Counted from the stretch's first letter, positions 17,701 to 26,139 are shown. The stretch is DNA of 64,000 bases from Acidobacteriota bacterium (GCA_019244185.1 JAFATB010000022.1:310001-374000), one strand, 5' to 3'. Numbers and translations are program-made. Notes: a model not told the origin generated them from the letters alone.

Positions 17701-17914
17701 CGCGGATGCGGTCGGCGATCTCGCCCGCGGCCTTCTCCGTGAACGTCATCAGCACGATGCGCTCGGGATCGAGCTGCGCGTCGGCGAGGAGGAGCTTGAG
17801 CACTTCCGCGACGATCGCCGTCGTTTTGCCCGTGCCGGCGCCCGCCTCGATGACGAGATTGCGCCGCGCGTTCGTCACCGGCGCGAAGAGAAACGACTGC
17901 TGCTGCGCGCTCAT
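14777..17914 (-). CDS. addA: AddA-type UvrD helicase-nuclease
   Basis: A 1045-residue superfamily 1 helicase with a C-terminal nuclease domain, for processing double-strand DNA ends for recombination. Walker A is GAGTGKT (residues 25-31); other helicase motifs are FIFVDEFQDTD, GDPKQSIYGFRRAD, EEQYRSD, ILSVHAAKGLEFETV and FYVAVTRAM. The nuclease part shows LLHRVLELW, RVDRLI and VVDYKSG, matching a PD-(D/E)XK site. It overlaps the addB-like gene by 4 bp at its start (ATG 17914). Nuclease domains in both subunits point to the AddAB rather than RecBCD type. Confidence 0.92.
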   Translation of the reverse strand: MSAQQQSFLFAPVTNARRNLVIEAGAGTGKTTAIVAEVLKLLLADAQLDPERIVLMTFTEKAAGEIADRIRGALEELADADTIAWPVGSAHPLVTADEGARAAIAHHLANLDALRSQTIHSFCQSLLRTFPIEAGLDPQFKIIEGFERSLLYGQLYDAWLDEETRVDPPPEVVAEWELLFTHFGYLFQIREVILTLINRRDLLLEDGYDFGSFELVREKLEDAVLWIRREDAQPKDPAARDVAAYLRETPFDGATLGDWIEYLLPIAARMRDINLVQAGALKEPMRVLRSGDRGDSIVDRLASHRAAMALLALTRRFLAYLDAQKRQLGVVDFDDLLLRTLAVLHDEHVLARARAQFDFIFVDEFQDTDRTQAQIIDRLARDGSGAFVAGRTVVVGDPKQSIYGFRRADPETYYRMTEDLVTGGAERRRLEEQYRSDPPLLDAINAMFECLFPEEAHDPNVFRPAYKALHAARPASRRELDARVTLLHAAAEEKDDRGPAEAEAIAEWIRAHRDGGERDLQRFAILFRRLTRIDEYLDVFDRHGIDYVLPPTRLFLDRRAPVDLLAVLRAIAYPFDRGAQISAARTPYFALTDVEIVARGEEWSAFERTLASLRERARHLTVSQLIDLVLATTHIERVYDAAADGERHLSHLEHVRAIAFDYDQRYGGSVRQFVDEIARRRGEVEEAEPSLLDETQNAVRILSVHAAKGLEFETVILPDLAFGVGSSEAMQLFTVEEPRSLVLTGRADSLSANFLYAGGEELKKIATQREKAEMRRLFYVAVTRAMTDVVFVVNVEEKRSVGFHQCLLEALQGDRQSLAASWPDQGREVRATPFGPVAFEKMTVAPTDARTRRRLRDAQHEHALATSDIVPLTLPVLTSDTPRLGTGEIAARRAGSRNRATGILLHRVLELWGGTSDVDALLRQLAFEAAADDDAVARVRRRLTTLARSSTWLRIARAETVGRELPLRFVEHGAVVERRVDRLIRENGNDVVVDYKSGVAEPARVARDREQVARYCRAIRELTGRACSGMLWYVDVDRDEVVEVP

Positions 17915-20676
17915 GACGGCTCCTGCGCGCCTCCGCCGAGGAGTGTCCGCGGATCGTGAAACGGCTGCAGCGCGCGGCGCTCGTCCGCGTCGTGTTTCGT
18001 GCGGCACGAATGGTTCACCGGGCAGTACTTGCACGAGTTGAACTGATCGTCTTTCTCGTTCGGAAAGGCGGGGAACGCGCCGGCCGCGATCGCGCGCGCG
18101 AAGATGGCCAGCGTCTCGAGAATGCCGTCGCGTTTCTCGTGCAGCGCGAAGCCGAACTTCCCTTTGCCGTTGCCGGCGATCGGGCGGATCGTGCCGCTGA
18201 CCTGTTTCGCGTCGGCGCCGAAGAACTCCGCGACGGCCATCGCGTACAGCGCGAGCTGCAGCCGCACGCCGCGATCGATCTTCGTGGCGAGGTTGTCGTG
18301 GCGCAGCGCCTTGCCGGACTTGTAGTCGACGATGCGAAAGCGGCCGTCGTCCGCGGCGTCGATGCGGTCGATGGTCCCTTCGACGCGCAGCGGCGCGCCT
18401 CCAGTCTCGACGACGAACGCCTCGGTGCGATCGGCGCGCTCGCGATGCTTGCCGCCGAACTTGTACTCGAACCAGCGCGGCACGAGCCCCTGCGCGTCGA
18501 GGTCGGCGAGGTCGTACGTGAGGAACTGCCGCAGGATGCGCTTCGTGGCGCGGCGCTCGATGTCGCGAATGGCACGGTTGAACGGCGGCGTGGTGCGGTC
18601 GATCTCGTCGAACTGCGCGTCTACGACGCCGTCGAGCCGCTCCACGAACGCGCGCGGCAACTGCGGCAGCGACGCGGCCGCGTCGGCGATCTCGGCGGGC
18701 GGCGTGGCGCGGTAGAAACGCTCCAGGATGCGGTGATCGACGATGCCTTTCTCGCGGTGATGGATCTGCAGCTCGCGCTCGGGATGATCGATGTCTTCGA
18801 CGCCGAGGATGTGCTTGAGGAGGAACTTGTGCGGACACTCGCCGAAGTCTTCGAGCTGCGTCGGCGAGAGCGCCGCGAGCGGCGGCGGCGGAGGGACGTA
18901 GCCGTCGAAGGACGAGCGCGTCCCGGCTTTCGCGAGCAGCTGCAGTTGGCGCTCCGACGCGCGTTCGGAATGCGCGACGCTCGTGCGCGGACGCGTCTCA
19001 TTCGCGATGCCGCGCAGATAGCGCGAAGGCCGCAGCACTTTGCCGAATCCGTCGCCGGCGGCGAAGCTGAAGTGGAGGTCGTTCGCGGCGTCGTGCACGA
19101 GGCCGAAGAGCAGCGCTTCCTCGTCGCGGCCGTCGCCGATGAGGCGCAGTCCGAGCGTGCGGCGATCGGCATCGGGCAGCAGCGGATCTTCGGTGCGGCG
19201 CTGCGGGAAAACGTCGTCCTGCATGCGCACGACGAACAGGTGTTCGAATGAGCGGCCGCGGAAGCGCATCACGTCGCCGGCCCAGATGCCGTTGCGCGTT
19301 GACGTCCTCAACGTCTCGTGCTCGATGGCGTCGATGGCCGCCGCCGCGTCGATACCGCGCGTCCAGATCGCGGCGCGGCGGAAGAGTGCGGCCACGTCGT
19401 CGAGCTTCTGCGCGGCGGCGAGGTCGGACTCGGTCTCGATGCGAAAGAGGCTACCGAGGCTCGCGAGGTCGAGCGACGCGGTGAGCGTCTCCAGCTCCGC
19501 GACGAGCGTGATGTAGTCGTCGAGCTCGCGCGTGCGCCGTGCGATCGCGCGCAACTCATCGCTCGTGCCGCCGGCGATGCGCGCCTTGCGCGTGGCGGCG
19601 TCGACCGCGTCGACGTCGAGCTGCGTTTCGATGTGCAATCCGTCGCGCACGAGCTCGAGCACGTCCGCGCGCGGAAAGCCGCGCTCGCGCAGCTTGAGCA
19701 GCGTCACCGCGCCACGGCCGAGGCGATGCGCGATGAGCGGCGTCTCCTCGGCGATCGTCGTCGTGAAGCCGTGATCTTTCGCAAGACGCTGGATGAGCCG
19801 CGCGTCGTACGGTTCGAGCGAGCGCGCCACGATGCCGATCGCGTGTGGCGGCGTGCCGTTCGCGAGCAGCTCCGCGATCTGCGCGCAGACGTCGCGCAGC
19901 TCGTCGTACGGCGTGTCGTACTTCGTCGCGCGCGTGTGCGGCTGCGGGCGCGGCGGCATCGTCTCGTGCACGTCGAAGGCGCGGAGAAACGGCTGCGCGA
20001 AGGCGGCGTCGGTCGGGATGTAGACGTCGACGTCGATGTGGCTGCCGGCGATGCCGCGGACGAGCGCGAGCTGCGCGCCGGTCATGTCATAGAAGCCGGC
20101 CACGAGCTGTCGCGGCACGCGCGCGCCGCTCGCGAGGAGGCGCGTGGCGCTCATGAGCAAATCGGCGGGATCGATGGCGCGCAGCTGCGAAATGAGGCGC
20201 TCGTACTCGGTCCACGCGCGGACGATTGCGTCGGTGCGTCGCGCGTTGCGCAGCGCGCGCGTCGACTTGATGCGCGACTGCAGTTCGGCGAGCGTCACGC
20301 CGCCGTCGCGCACGTCGCGATAGGAGCGCTCGAGCATCGTCGCGACGCCGCGGCTCTCCATCAGCGGATGATCGACGGCCCGCACGGCCATGCGCATGGC
20401 CAGGCGCCGCTCCGCGTCGCTGGCCACGCGTGGGAACTGACCGTTTGCGTTCAGGATGCGCGCCGCGAGCTCGTCGATGCGTTGCAGGCGCAGCGCGGCG
20501 ATCCCGTGCGGAAAGTGTTCGAGGAGCGCCTCGGCGATCGCCTCGGCCATTCCGCGCGACGGCACGAGCACGTCCGCGGGCCACGGCGCGAGCGGATCGC
20601 TGCCGCGTTCCGCGGCGAGGCGGGCGGCGATCTCGAGAGCGATGGTGCGATAAGGGGCGAGCCGGACGACGGGCAT
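17911..20676 (-). CDS. addB: AddB-type nuclease subunit
   Basis: A 921-residue partner of AddA. A helicase-like body without a recognisable Walker A precedes a C-terminal PD-(D/E)XK nuclease (GTIDRIDAADDG and IVDYKSGKAL). Four Cys fit the AddB iron-sulfur staple: one in FGECPHKF near residue 605, and three in CKYCPVNHSC near residue 890. The N-terminal segment PADVLVPSRGMAEAI sits where Walker A would be. Start ATG 20676 follows an extended -10 box with a very short leader. Both subunits together resect DNA ends. Confidence 0.88.
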   Translation of the reverse strand: MPVVRLAPYRTIALEIAARLAAERGSDPLAPWPADVLVPSRGMAEAIAEALLEHFPHGIAALRLQRIDELAARILNANGQFPRVASDAERRLAMRMAVRAVDHPLMESRGVATMLERSYRDVRDGGVTLAELQSRIKSTRALRNARRTDAIVRAWTEYERLISQLRAIDPADLLMSATRLLASGARVPRQLVAGFYDMTGAQLALVRGIAGSHIDVDVYIPTDAAFAQPFLRAFDVHETMPPRPQPHTRATKYDTPYDELRDVCAQIAELLANGTPPHAIGIVARSLEPYDARLIQRLAKDHGFTTTIAEETPLIAHRLGRGAVTLLKLRERGFPRADVLELVRDGLHIETQLDVDAVDAATRKARIAGGTSDELRAIARRTRELDDYITLVAELETLTASLDLASLGSLFRIETESDLAAAQKLDDVAALFRRAAIWTRGIDAAAAIDAIEHETLRTSTRNGIWAGDVMRFRGRSFEHLFVVRMQDDVFPQRRTEDPLLPDADRRTLGLRLIGDGRDEEALLFGLVHDAANDLHFSFAAGDGFGKVLRPSRYLRGIANETRPRTSVAHSERASERQLQLLAKAGTRSSFDGYVPPPPPLAALSPTQLEDFGECPHKFLLKHILGVEDIDHPERELQIHHREKGIVDHRILERFYRATPPAEIADAAASLPQLPRAFVERLDGVVDAQFDEIDRTTPPFNRAIRDIERRATKRILRQFLTYDLADLDAQGLVPRWFEYKFGGKHRERADRTEAFVVETGGAPLRVEGTIDRIDAADDGRFRIVDYKSGKALRHDNLATKIDRGVRLQLALYAMAVAEFFGADAKQVSGTIRPIAGNGKGKFGFALHEKRDGILETLAIFARAIAAGAFPAFPNEKDDQFNSCKYCPVNHSCRTKHDADERRALQPFHDPRTLLGGGAQEPS

Positions 20677-20688
20677 GAAGTTATTGCG

Positions 20689-20697
20689 ATTCTAGCA
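20689..20697 (-). promoter_or_regulatory. Extended -10 box for addBA
   Basis: TGCTAGAAT on the minus strand (TGn plus TAGAAT) ends 12 bases before ATG 20676. No -35 match and no Shine-Dalgarno sequence are seen, so the leader is short. Confidence 0.5.
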
Positions 20698-20758
20698 GTT
20701 GAGCCGTCCGCGCCGGGCGTGCACGGAATTGGCAATCGGGCTCCGAAGTGGTTCATCA

Positions 20759-20764
20759 GATAAT
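20759..20764 (+). promoter_or_regulatory. GATAAT -10 candidate for vanZ-like gene
   Basis: GATAAT ends eight bases before ATG 20773 in the divergent gap with addB. There is no Shine-Dalgarno sequence, which fits leaderless transcription. Confidence 0.4.
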
Positions 20765-20772
20765 GCCCGCCG

Positions 20773-21252
20773 ATGGGAAAACGCCGCGTGCACGTGATCG
20801 TCGTGCGCAAGCCGGTCACGTTCGCCTTCCTCGCCGCCACCACGCTGGCGATGGCGGCGCTGCTCTGGTTTCTCTCGGGGAAGGCCTACGCGGCGGACGA
20901 GCATCCGGTGCGCGAGCTGCTGGGTCGCGCGTTCGGCTCGCGGCGCGCGCCGCTCTCGCGCGACGCGCTGCTGGCCTTTCTCATGCCCGTCATCGCGAAC
21001 ATGCTGCTGTTCGTCCCGTGGGGCTTCTTCTCGTTCCTGGCACTCGACCGCACCTCGCGATCGCGCGCGCGGACGTACGCGATGACGCTCGTCGCCGCGC
21101 TCGTGCTCGCGGCGGCGATGAATCTCTGGCAACAGTTTCTGCCGACGCGCGTGATCTCGCCGTTCGACCTCTTCGCGAACGGCGCGGGCGCGCTCGGCGG
21201 CGCGGCGCTGGGGCACGCGCGCAAGGGGCTGCGCGTCACCTTCGACTTCTGA
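20773..21252 (+). CDS. VanZ-like membrane protein
   Basis: A 159-residue protein with four hydrophobic segments. NMLLFVPWGFFSF, NLWQQFLPTRVISPFDL and the Asn/Gly-rich ANGAGALGGAALG pattern match the VanZ-like family. The founding member lowers teicoplanin sensitivity, but most family members have no defined role. Antibiotic resistance should not be assumed. The protein leads a rightward group that includes the receiver-domain gene ten bases downstream. Confidence 0.82.
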   Translation: MGKRRVHVIVVRKPVTFAFLAATTLAMAALLWFLSGKAYAADEHPVRELLGRAFGSRRAPLSRDALLAFLMPVIANMLLFVPWGFFSFLALDRTSRSRARTYAMTLVAALVLAAAMNLWQQFLPTRVISPFDLFANGAGALGGAALGHARKGLRVTFDF

Positions 21253-21262
21253 GGGACCCTCG

Positions 21263-21634
21263 ATGATCCTGGTGGTGGAAGACGATCCGCAGGTCTCGCG
21301 TCTCATCTCGCTGGTCCTGCAGCGGAACGGATACGAGTCGCACGTCGTGGCCGACGGCCACAGCGCGCTGGCCGCCGCGCGCGAGTTGTGCCCGGTCATG
21401 ATCTTCGCCGACCTGACGATCAAGGGCATGGCCGGCGACGCGCTCTGCAGCACGCTCAAGTCGCTGCCGGAAACGAAAGAAATCCCATACGTGGTCGTCT
21501 CCGGCGACCGCGACATCGCTGAAAAGGCACGCATTTGCGGCGCCGACGACTACATGGGCAAACCTTTTGAATTCGAGGACCTGATTCGTCTCGTCAAAAA
21601 ATATGCAAGAGCTGAAAGCCGAAAAGCCGATTGA
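21263..21634 (+). CDS. Stand-alone response regulator receiver
   Basis: A 123-residue single-domain receiver. Acidic residues EDD lie at 6-8, the phospho-acceptor Asp in FADLTI near residue 50, the switch Ser in VVSGD near residue 78 and the invariant Lys in GKPF near residue 98. No output domain is present and no histidine kinase is nearby. The start is preceded by GAGGGACCCTC, which contains a short perfect inverted repeat over the ribosome site. Its last 32 bases overlap the next gene in another frame. Confidence 0.9.
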   Translation: MILVVEDDPQVSRLISLVLQRNGYESHVVADGHSALAAARELCPVMIFADLTIKGMAGDALCSTLKSLPETKEIPYVVVSGDRDIAEKARICGADDYMGKPFEFEDLIRLVKKYARAESRKAD

Positions 21635-22220
21635 GTCTCCCGCGGGCACCGATCCCGTGCTGCGACTCCTCGAGCGCCTCTCCGAAGAAGGATTCACCAC
21701 CGAGCAAGGGCCGGAGTGGTGGGACGAGTACGGCGAGGTGATCTATCGCCGCGACGAACATCTGCCTCTCACCAAAGGCGAGACCGTCTTCATCTTCACG
21801 CGCATCCCCGAGCTGAACGAGCGCATCCTCCGCCAGACCTCGGAGTCGGTCGTGCAGACGTACCGCGCGAAGTCGGCCACGCAGATGGCGCTGTCCGTGC
21901 TGCAGTCGACGACCGTCTATCACTGCCTCGTCTGCACGAACGACGAGCCGCACAACGAGCCGCTCAGCGAGTACATCACCCGCAGCGGCGGCGCGACGTT
22001 CATCCCGGTCGTGATCGTGCCCGGCATCAACGAGGTTGTTTATCCCAATCTCGAGGACAAGGTCGGCGTGGTCCGGCCGCGCGTCGAGTACCTCCAGTAC
22101 CTCCTCGGCGAACGGCGCGAGCCGGTGAACATGCACAAGACCACCGTGCAGGCGCTCTGGATCTCGCTCGCCATCGTGGCGCTGCTGCTGGTTGCGGTGA
22201 TCTTCTCGTTCGTGACGTAG
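21603..22220 (+). CDS. Tail-anchored protein of unknown function
   Basis: A 205-residue mostly hydrophilic protein with one membrane helix at the extreme C-terminus (about residues 183-203), giving a tail-anchored layout. The soluble part holds repeated acidic and aromatic residues, YHCLVCTND with two Cys near residue 103, and no domain I can name. It overlaps the receiver gene by 32 bases, so the two are translated together and may act together. The coding frame is supported by tight spacing and codon use like its neighbours. Confidence 0.75.
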   Translation: MQELKAEKPIESPAGTDPVLRLLERLSEEGFTTEQGPEWWDEYGEVIYRRDEHLPLTKGETVFIFTRIPELNERILRQTSESVVQTYRAKSATQMALSVLQSTTVYHCLVCTNDEPHNEPLSEYITRSGGATFIPVVIVPGINEVVYPNLEDKVGVVRPRVEYLQYLLGERREPVNMHKTTVQALWISLAIVALLLVAVIFSFVT

Positions 22221-22230
22221 CATCTCCGGC

Positions 22231-23496
22231 GTGAGCGTCACGAACCGCTCCGCCGGTTTGCTGCTGTTGGGATGCGGCGTCGCGCTCGCGCTGTTCGCGT
22301 CGTGGACGGTCGATCGTCGCACCGACGCCGAGCTCGCCGCCGATTACGGCGCGCGCGCCAGCCGGTCGCTCGTCGAGTACTGGCTCGCGCACGGCTATTT
22401 CGATTCCGGCGGATTGCTGATCTTCACGGCGCCGAATGAGCCGGCCGTCGTCTACCGGAATTCGACCGGCGGCGAGCTCGTGACCGCGTTCGTCGCCGAG
22501 AAACTGCACGGCGGCTTCAGCGCGCGCCTCCTCGCGTGGCACAACCTCATCGTGCTGATGCTCGCGTCGACGTGCGTGGCGCTGCTCGGCTTTCGTCTGT
22601 CGCGCATGCTCGACACGCCGCCGCTCCACGCGCTCGCCCTCGCGGCGGCGTCGCAGGCCGTCTTCTTCACGTTCCCTGACAATCTCGCCACGTACTGGCA
22701 CATGTCGTCCTGGGTGTTCTGGATCGCATTCGTCTGTATGTTCTTCGCACTCGACGATCGCTCGCCGCTCTTGCAGGCCGTCGCGCTGTTCGTCGCCGCG
22801 TACATGGAATTCGTGGCCGGCATCTTCTTCGCGCTCGCATACGTCGGCGTCACACTGCTGCTCGATGGCCCGCGTACGTTGCGCCGCACGGTGACGACCG
22901 TCGTCGCGCCGACGTGCCTCGCGCTCGCGGTGTTCGGCGCGCAACTGTTGTGGATCCGCGCGCATCACCCCGAACTGCCGCGCAAGGGGAGCGGCTTCGC
23001 ATACCGCAGCGGACTCGATGGCGGCTCGCGCGACGTCTATCGCGATCAACGCGACATCGCCTTCGGCCGCGACCACGTGCGCGACGGCTTCCGCCGCGCC
23101 GGCTTCACGAACGTCGCGCAGCTCTTTCGCTGGCCCTGGCTCTTCGCCGGCGGCGTGCTCGCGTTCGTCGCCACGCTCATCGCCGCCACCCGCGGCCGCA
23201 TCCCGCGCCGCGCGCTCATCGTCCTGCTGTCGCTCGTCGCCTGCTACGTCCTCTACGCCGCCGTCTTCAGCCAGGCCGTCGCCCTGCATCCGTACTTTTT
23301 CGACCTGCTCCTCTTCACACCGCTGATGCTCGCGCTGTTCGTCCTCGTGCCGTCGGCGCTCGAGACGATGACCACGCAGCGCGGCATCGTCGTCATCGCC
23401 GTACTGCTGCTCGCGGTCTGGATCTCGATGCTGCAGGTGCGGCGCTACGCGCTGCAATATCCGGCGGCGGCGCCGGCGGTCCGTGCGCCTTCCTGA
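22231..23496 (+). CDS. Polytopic membrane protein
   Basis: A 421-residue protein with about nine membrane helices and one periplasmic-type loop of about 70 residues after the first span (residues 30-100). A charged loop near residues 250-285 is rich in Arg and Asp. The layout recalls GT-C-like or O-antigen-polymerase-like membrane proteins, without a clear motif. The start is GTG 22231, ten bases after the previous stop. Function unknown. Confidence 0.7.
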   Translation: MSVTNRSAGLLLLGCGVALALFASWTVDRRTDAELAADYGARASRSLVEYWLAHGYFDSGGLLIFTAPNEPAVVYRNSTGGELVTAFVAEKLHGGFSARLLAWHNLIVLMLASTCVALLGFRLSRMLDTPPLHALALAAASQAVFFTFPDNLATYWHMSSWVFWIAFVCMFFALDDRSPLLQAVALFVAAYMEFVAGIFFALAYVGVTLLLDGPRTLRRTVTTVVAPTCLALAVFGAQLLWIRAHHPELPRKGSGFAYRSGLDGGSRDVYRDQRDIAFGRDHVRDGFRRAGFTNVAQLFRWPWLFAGGVLAFVATLIAATRGRIPRRALIVLLSLVACYVLYAAVFSQAVALHPYFFDLLLFTPLMLALFVLVPSALETMTTQRGIVVIAVLLLAVWISMLQVRRYALQYPAAAPAVRAPS

Positions 23497-23503
23497 CAAC
23501 GGG

Positions 23504-23509
23504 TACAAT
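23504..23509 (+). promoter_or_regulatory. TACAAT -10 candidate for AAA+ gene
   Basis: TACAAT ends ten bases before ATG 23520. No convincing -35 element lies 16-18 bases upstream and no Shine-Dalgarno sequence is seen. Confidence 0.4.
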
Positions 23510-23519
23510 CCGCCGCGCC

Positions 23520-24581
23520 ATGGCCTTTTCGCTTCGGCCGAAGGATGTTTTCGACGAGCTGCGCAAGACTGTCGTCGGACAGGATGACGCCATCCGCGAG
23601 ATTTCCGTCGCGCTGGTGAAGCATCTCGTCGGGCATCCGGCGCCGAACCTGCTCCTCGTCGGTAACTCGGGCTCGGGGAAGACGACGCTCATGCGCTCCG
23701 TCGAGCAGTTCCTCTCGCGGACGCCGGGGCTGCGCGAGTACGCGAACGTCGTGCGCCTCAACGCGAACGTGCTCGCCGAAGAACGCCAGGGCTACGGCAA
23801 AGTGGTCCTCGGGCGGCTCTACGCGAACGCGAAGAAGATGCTCGGCGCGAACGCGTCGCGCGACGACCTCGTGCGCGCCGTCGAGCGTGGCATCGTGTTC
23901 ATCGACGAAGTCGACAAGATCCGCGCGGACGTGCGCGGCGAGCCGAACGTGCGCGGCATCGTCGCGCAGGAAGCGCTGCTGACGCTGATGGAGAACGAGA
24001 ACGTCGACTTCGAGGCCGATGGCGACACCTTCCTCATCAACTCCGCGCACGTGCTCTTCGTCGCCGCTGGCGCGTTCGAAGAGCTGTACGAGTCCGTCCT
24101 CCGCCGCGCGACGCTCGGGCAGGATGTGACGCCGATGAAGCCGGTCGTCGTCGTCTCGGCGTCGGGCGAAGTGCGCGAGGAGTTGCCGTTCCATCTCGCC
24201 GACTACCTCAAGTACGACGACCTCTTTCGCTACGGCATGACCCCGCAGTTCGTTTCGCGCTTCGAGGCCATCGTCGTGCTCAACGATCTCGGCGAAGGCG
24301 ACCTCGCGCGCATCTTCGTCGAGCCCGAGGGCTCGATTTTTCGCACGTCGCGCGAATACTTCCGCCGCTTCGGCATCGACCTGCAGATCACGCGCAACGC
24401 GCTCATCGCCATCGCCTGGGATGCGTCGCGCCAGAAGCGCCTCGGCGCGCGCGCGTTGCGCGAGACGTTCCGCCGCGTCATCCGCGGACTCGAGTTCGAG
24501 CCGGCCGCCGCGGGCGTCCTCACCATCGACGAAGACATGGTCAAGCGCGCCATCGCCGCGCGCGAGTCCGGAACTCGCTAA
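23520..24581 (+). CDS. ClpX/HslU-like AAA+ ATPase without zinc domain
   Basis: A 353-residue ATPase. Walker A is GNSGSGKT near residue 45, Walker B is IVFIDEVDKI near residue 126, and the sensor and arginine-finger region (PQFVSRFEAIVVL) plus C-terminal small domain (KRLGARALRETFRRVI) match ClpX. It lacks the N-terminal Cys4 zinc domain of ClpX and I see no clear IGF loop for ClpP docking. The region equivalent to the pore loop reads GYGKVVLG. It may be an unfoldase that works without ClpP or with another partner. It precedes ftsY by eight bases. Confidence 0.82.
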   Translation: MAFSLRPKDVFDELRKTVVGQDDAIREISVALVKHLVGHPAPNLLLVGNSGSGKTTLMRSVEQFLSRTPGLREYANVVRLNANVLAEERQGYGKVVLGRLYANAKKMLGANASRDDLVRAVERGIVFIDEVDKIRADVRGEPNVRGIVAQEALLTLMENENVDFEADGDTFLINSAHVLFVAAGAFEELYESVLRRATLGQDVTPMKPVVVVSASGEVREELPFHLADYLKYDDLFRYGMTPQFVSRFEAIVVLNDLGEGDLARIFVEPEGSIFRTSREYFRRFGIDLQITRNALIAIAWDASRQKRLGARALRETFRRVIRGLEFEPAAAGVLTIDEDMVKRAIAARESGTR

Positions 24582-24589
24582 GACATCAC

Positions 24590-25519
24590 ATGGGTGAACC
24601 GAAAAAGGGCTTCTTCGACAAACTGAAACGTGGGCTCTTCATGACCCACACCGAGATCATCGAGAAGGTCAAGGACGCGATGACGCCCGACCTTCCGATC
24701 GATCAAGCCGCGCTCGACGGACTCGAGGAAGGTCTCCTCGGCGCCGACGTCGGCGCGGAACTCACGATGGCGCTCGTCGGCCGTCTCGAACAGCGCGTGC
24801 GCGACGAGAAGATCTCGAAGATGGATCGCCTCACGCAGGTCATCCGCGAGGAAACGCGCGCGCTCATCCCGCAGCGCAAGGCCGCGACGATCGAGATCGC
24901 GAAGGCGAAGCCGTTCGTCATCCTCGTCGTCGGCGTGAACGGCACCGGCAAGACCACCACCATCGCGAAGCTCGCGCAGCGCTGGAAGAACGAAGGCAAG
25001 AGCGTCGTCCTCGGCGCGGCCGACACGTTCCGCGCCGCCGCGATCGAGCAGCTCGGCATGTGGGCGGACCGCATCGGCGTGCCGCTCGTGAAGCACAAGG
25101 CCGGCTCCGATCCCGCGGCCGTCGCGCACGACACCGTTTCCGCAGCGAAGTCGCGCGGCGCCGACGTCGTGATCATCGATACCGCCGGCCGCCTGCACAA
25201 CAAGTCGCACCTCATGCAGGAGCTGTCGAAGATCCACCGCGTCATCGACAAGGAACTGCCCGGCGCGCCGCACGAGACGCTGCTCGTCATCGACGGCACG
25301 ACCGGCCAGAACGGCGTCAATCAGGCCGCGGCGTTTCTCGAGGCGGCGAAAGTCTCGGGCATGGTCGTGACGAAACTCGACGGCACGGCGAAAGGCGGCG
25401 TGATCCTCTCGATCATGCGGCAGTTCGACATCCCGGTGAAGTTCATCGGCGTCGGCGAAGGTGCCGACGATCTCATTCCGTTCGATCCGCAGGCCTACGT
25501 CGACACGCTCTTCGAATGA
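24590..25519 (+). CDS. ftsY: Signal recognition particle receptor FtsY
   Basis: A 309-residue SRP GTPase that docks ribosome-SRP complexes at the inner membrane. The NG domain is complete: GVNGTGKTTT (G1), DTFRAAAIEQL, DTAGRLHNKS (G3) and TKLDGTAKGG (G4), and it ends with FIGVGEGADDL. A short basic N-terminal segment (KKGFFDKLKRGLF) likely binds the membrane; the long acidic A domain of Escherichia coli FtsY is absent. The next start overlaps its stop. Confidence 0.97.
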   Translation: MGEPKKGFFDKLKRGLFMTHTEIIEKVKDAMTPDLPIDQAALDGLEEGLLGADVGAELTMALVGRLEQRVRDEKISKMDRLTQVIREETRALIPQRKAATIEIAKAKPFVILVVGVNGTGKTTTIAKLAQRWKNEGKSVVLGAADTFRAAAIEQLGMWADRIGVPLVKHKAGSDPAAVAHDTVSAAKSRGADVVIIDTAGRLHNKSHLMQELSKIHRVIDKELPGAPHETLLVIDGTTGQNGVNQAAAFLEAAKVSGMVVTKLDGTAKGGVILSIMRQFDIPVKFIGVGEGADDLIPFDPQAYVDTLFE

Positions 25520-26139
25520 TGCGCCGCGTTCTGCTCCTCGCGCTCGCACTCGCGCTGCCGCTGCAGGCGGCGGAGCTCGAAGTAGGCATCCGCCACGTCG
25601 TGATGCAGCCGATGGGGGATCAGTCGTTTCCCGGCGGCAAGCTCGATCTGCCGCTGGCGCGCGGCTTCGGCGCGAGCGCGGAAGTGTTCTGGACCGAGCG
25701 CGTGTCGACACAGCTCGCGGCGACGTTCGTCAATCCCGAGGCGATTCTTCGTCCCGCGACGCCGCCGCCGAACGACGTCGACCTCGGCACGCTCGGCATC
25801 GCGATGTACACGCTCAGCGCGCGCTATCACTTCCGGGCGGACGCGCGCTTCTCGCCGTTCGCCGGGGCGGGCGGCGCGCTCGTGACGCTCGGCGATCTCG
25901 ACGATCAATTCGGCGACGCGATCGAAGTGCGCTTCCCGCACGAGACCACGTTCCTCGCCGAAGCGGGCGTGCGCTATCGATTCCGGCCGAGCGTGCGCTT
26001 CGAGCTCGGCGCGTCGTACATGCCGCTCGAGGCGCGGGCGCGTGTCGAGCGCAACATGAACGTTCCACGCGTCGAGTTGCCGTCGCGCGTCGCCGTCGAT
26101 CCGCTGACGATCAGCGGCGCGGTGGCGTGGCGTTTCTGA
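25516..26139 (+). CDS. Outer-membrane beta-barrel protein
   Basis: A 207-residue protein with a signal peptide (cleavage near QAA, about residue 17). The mature part has alternating amphipathic strands and ends in Phe (VAWRF), as typical for outer-membrane barrels, with an OmpW-like or general beta-barrel layout of about eight strands. ATG 25516 and 25519 are both possible; the first overlaps the ftsY stop. Its 3' end overlaps the convergent PagL-like gene by 29 bases. Ligand or channel role unknown. Confidence 0.75.
   Translation: MMRRVLLLALALALPLQAAELEVGIRHVVMQPMGDQSFPGGKLDLPLARGFGASAEVFWTERVSTQLAATFVNPEAILRPATPPPNDVDLGTLGIAMYTLSARYHFRADARFSPFAGAGGALVTLGDLDDQFGDAIEVRFPHETTFLAEAGVRYRFRPSVRFELGASYMPLEARARVERNMNVPRVELPSRVAVDPLTISGAVAWRF

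Noticed and set aside
14078-17959. Open frame of about 1290 codons on the plus strand, opposite the addA-like gene
   Set aside because: It mirrors the helicase gene in codon-position bias, its translation is Arg/Asp/Glu-rich low complexity, and it has no domain. It is a GC-driven shadow frame.
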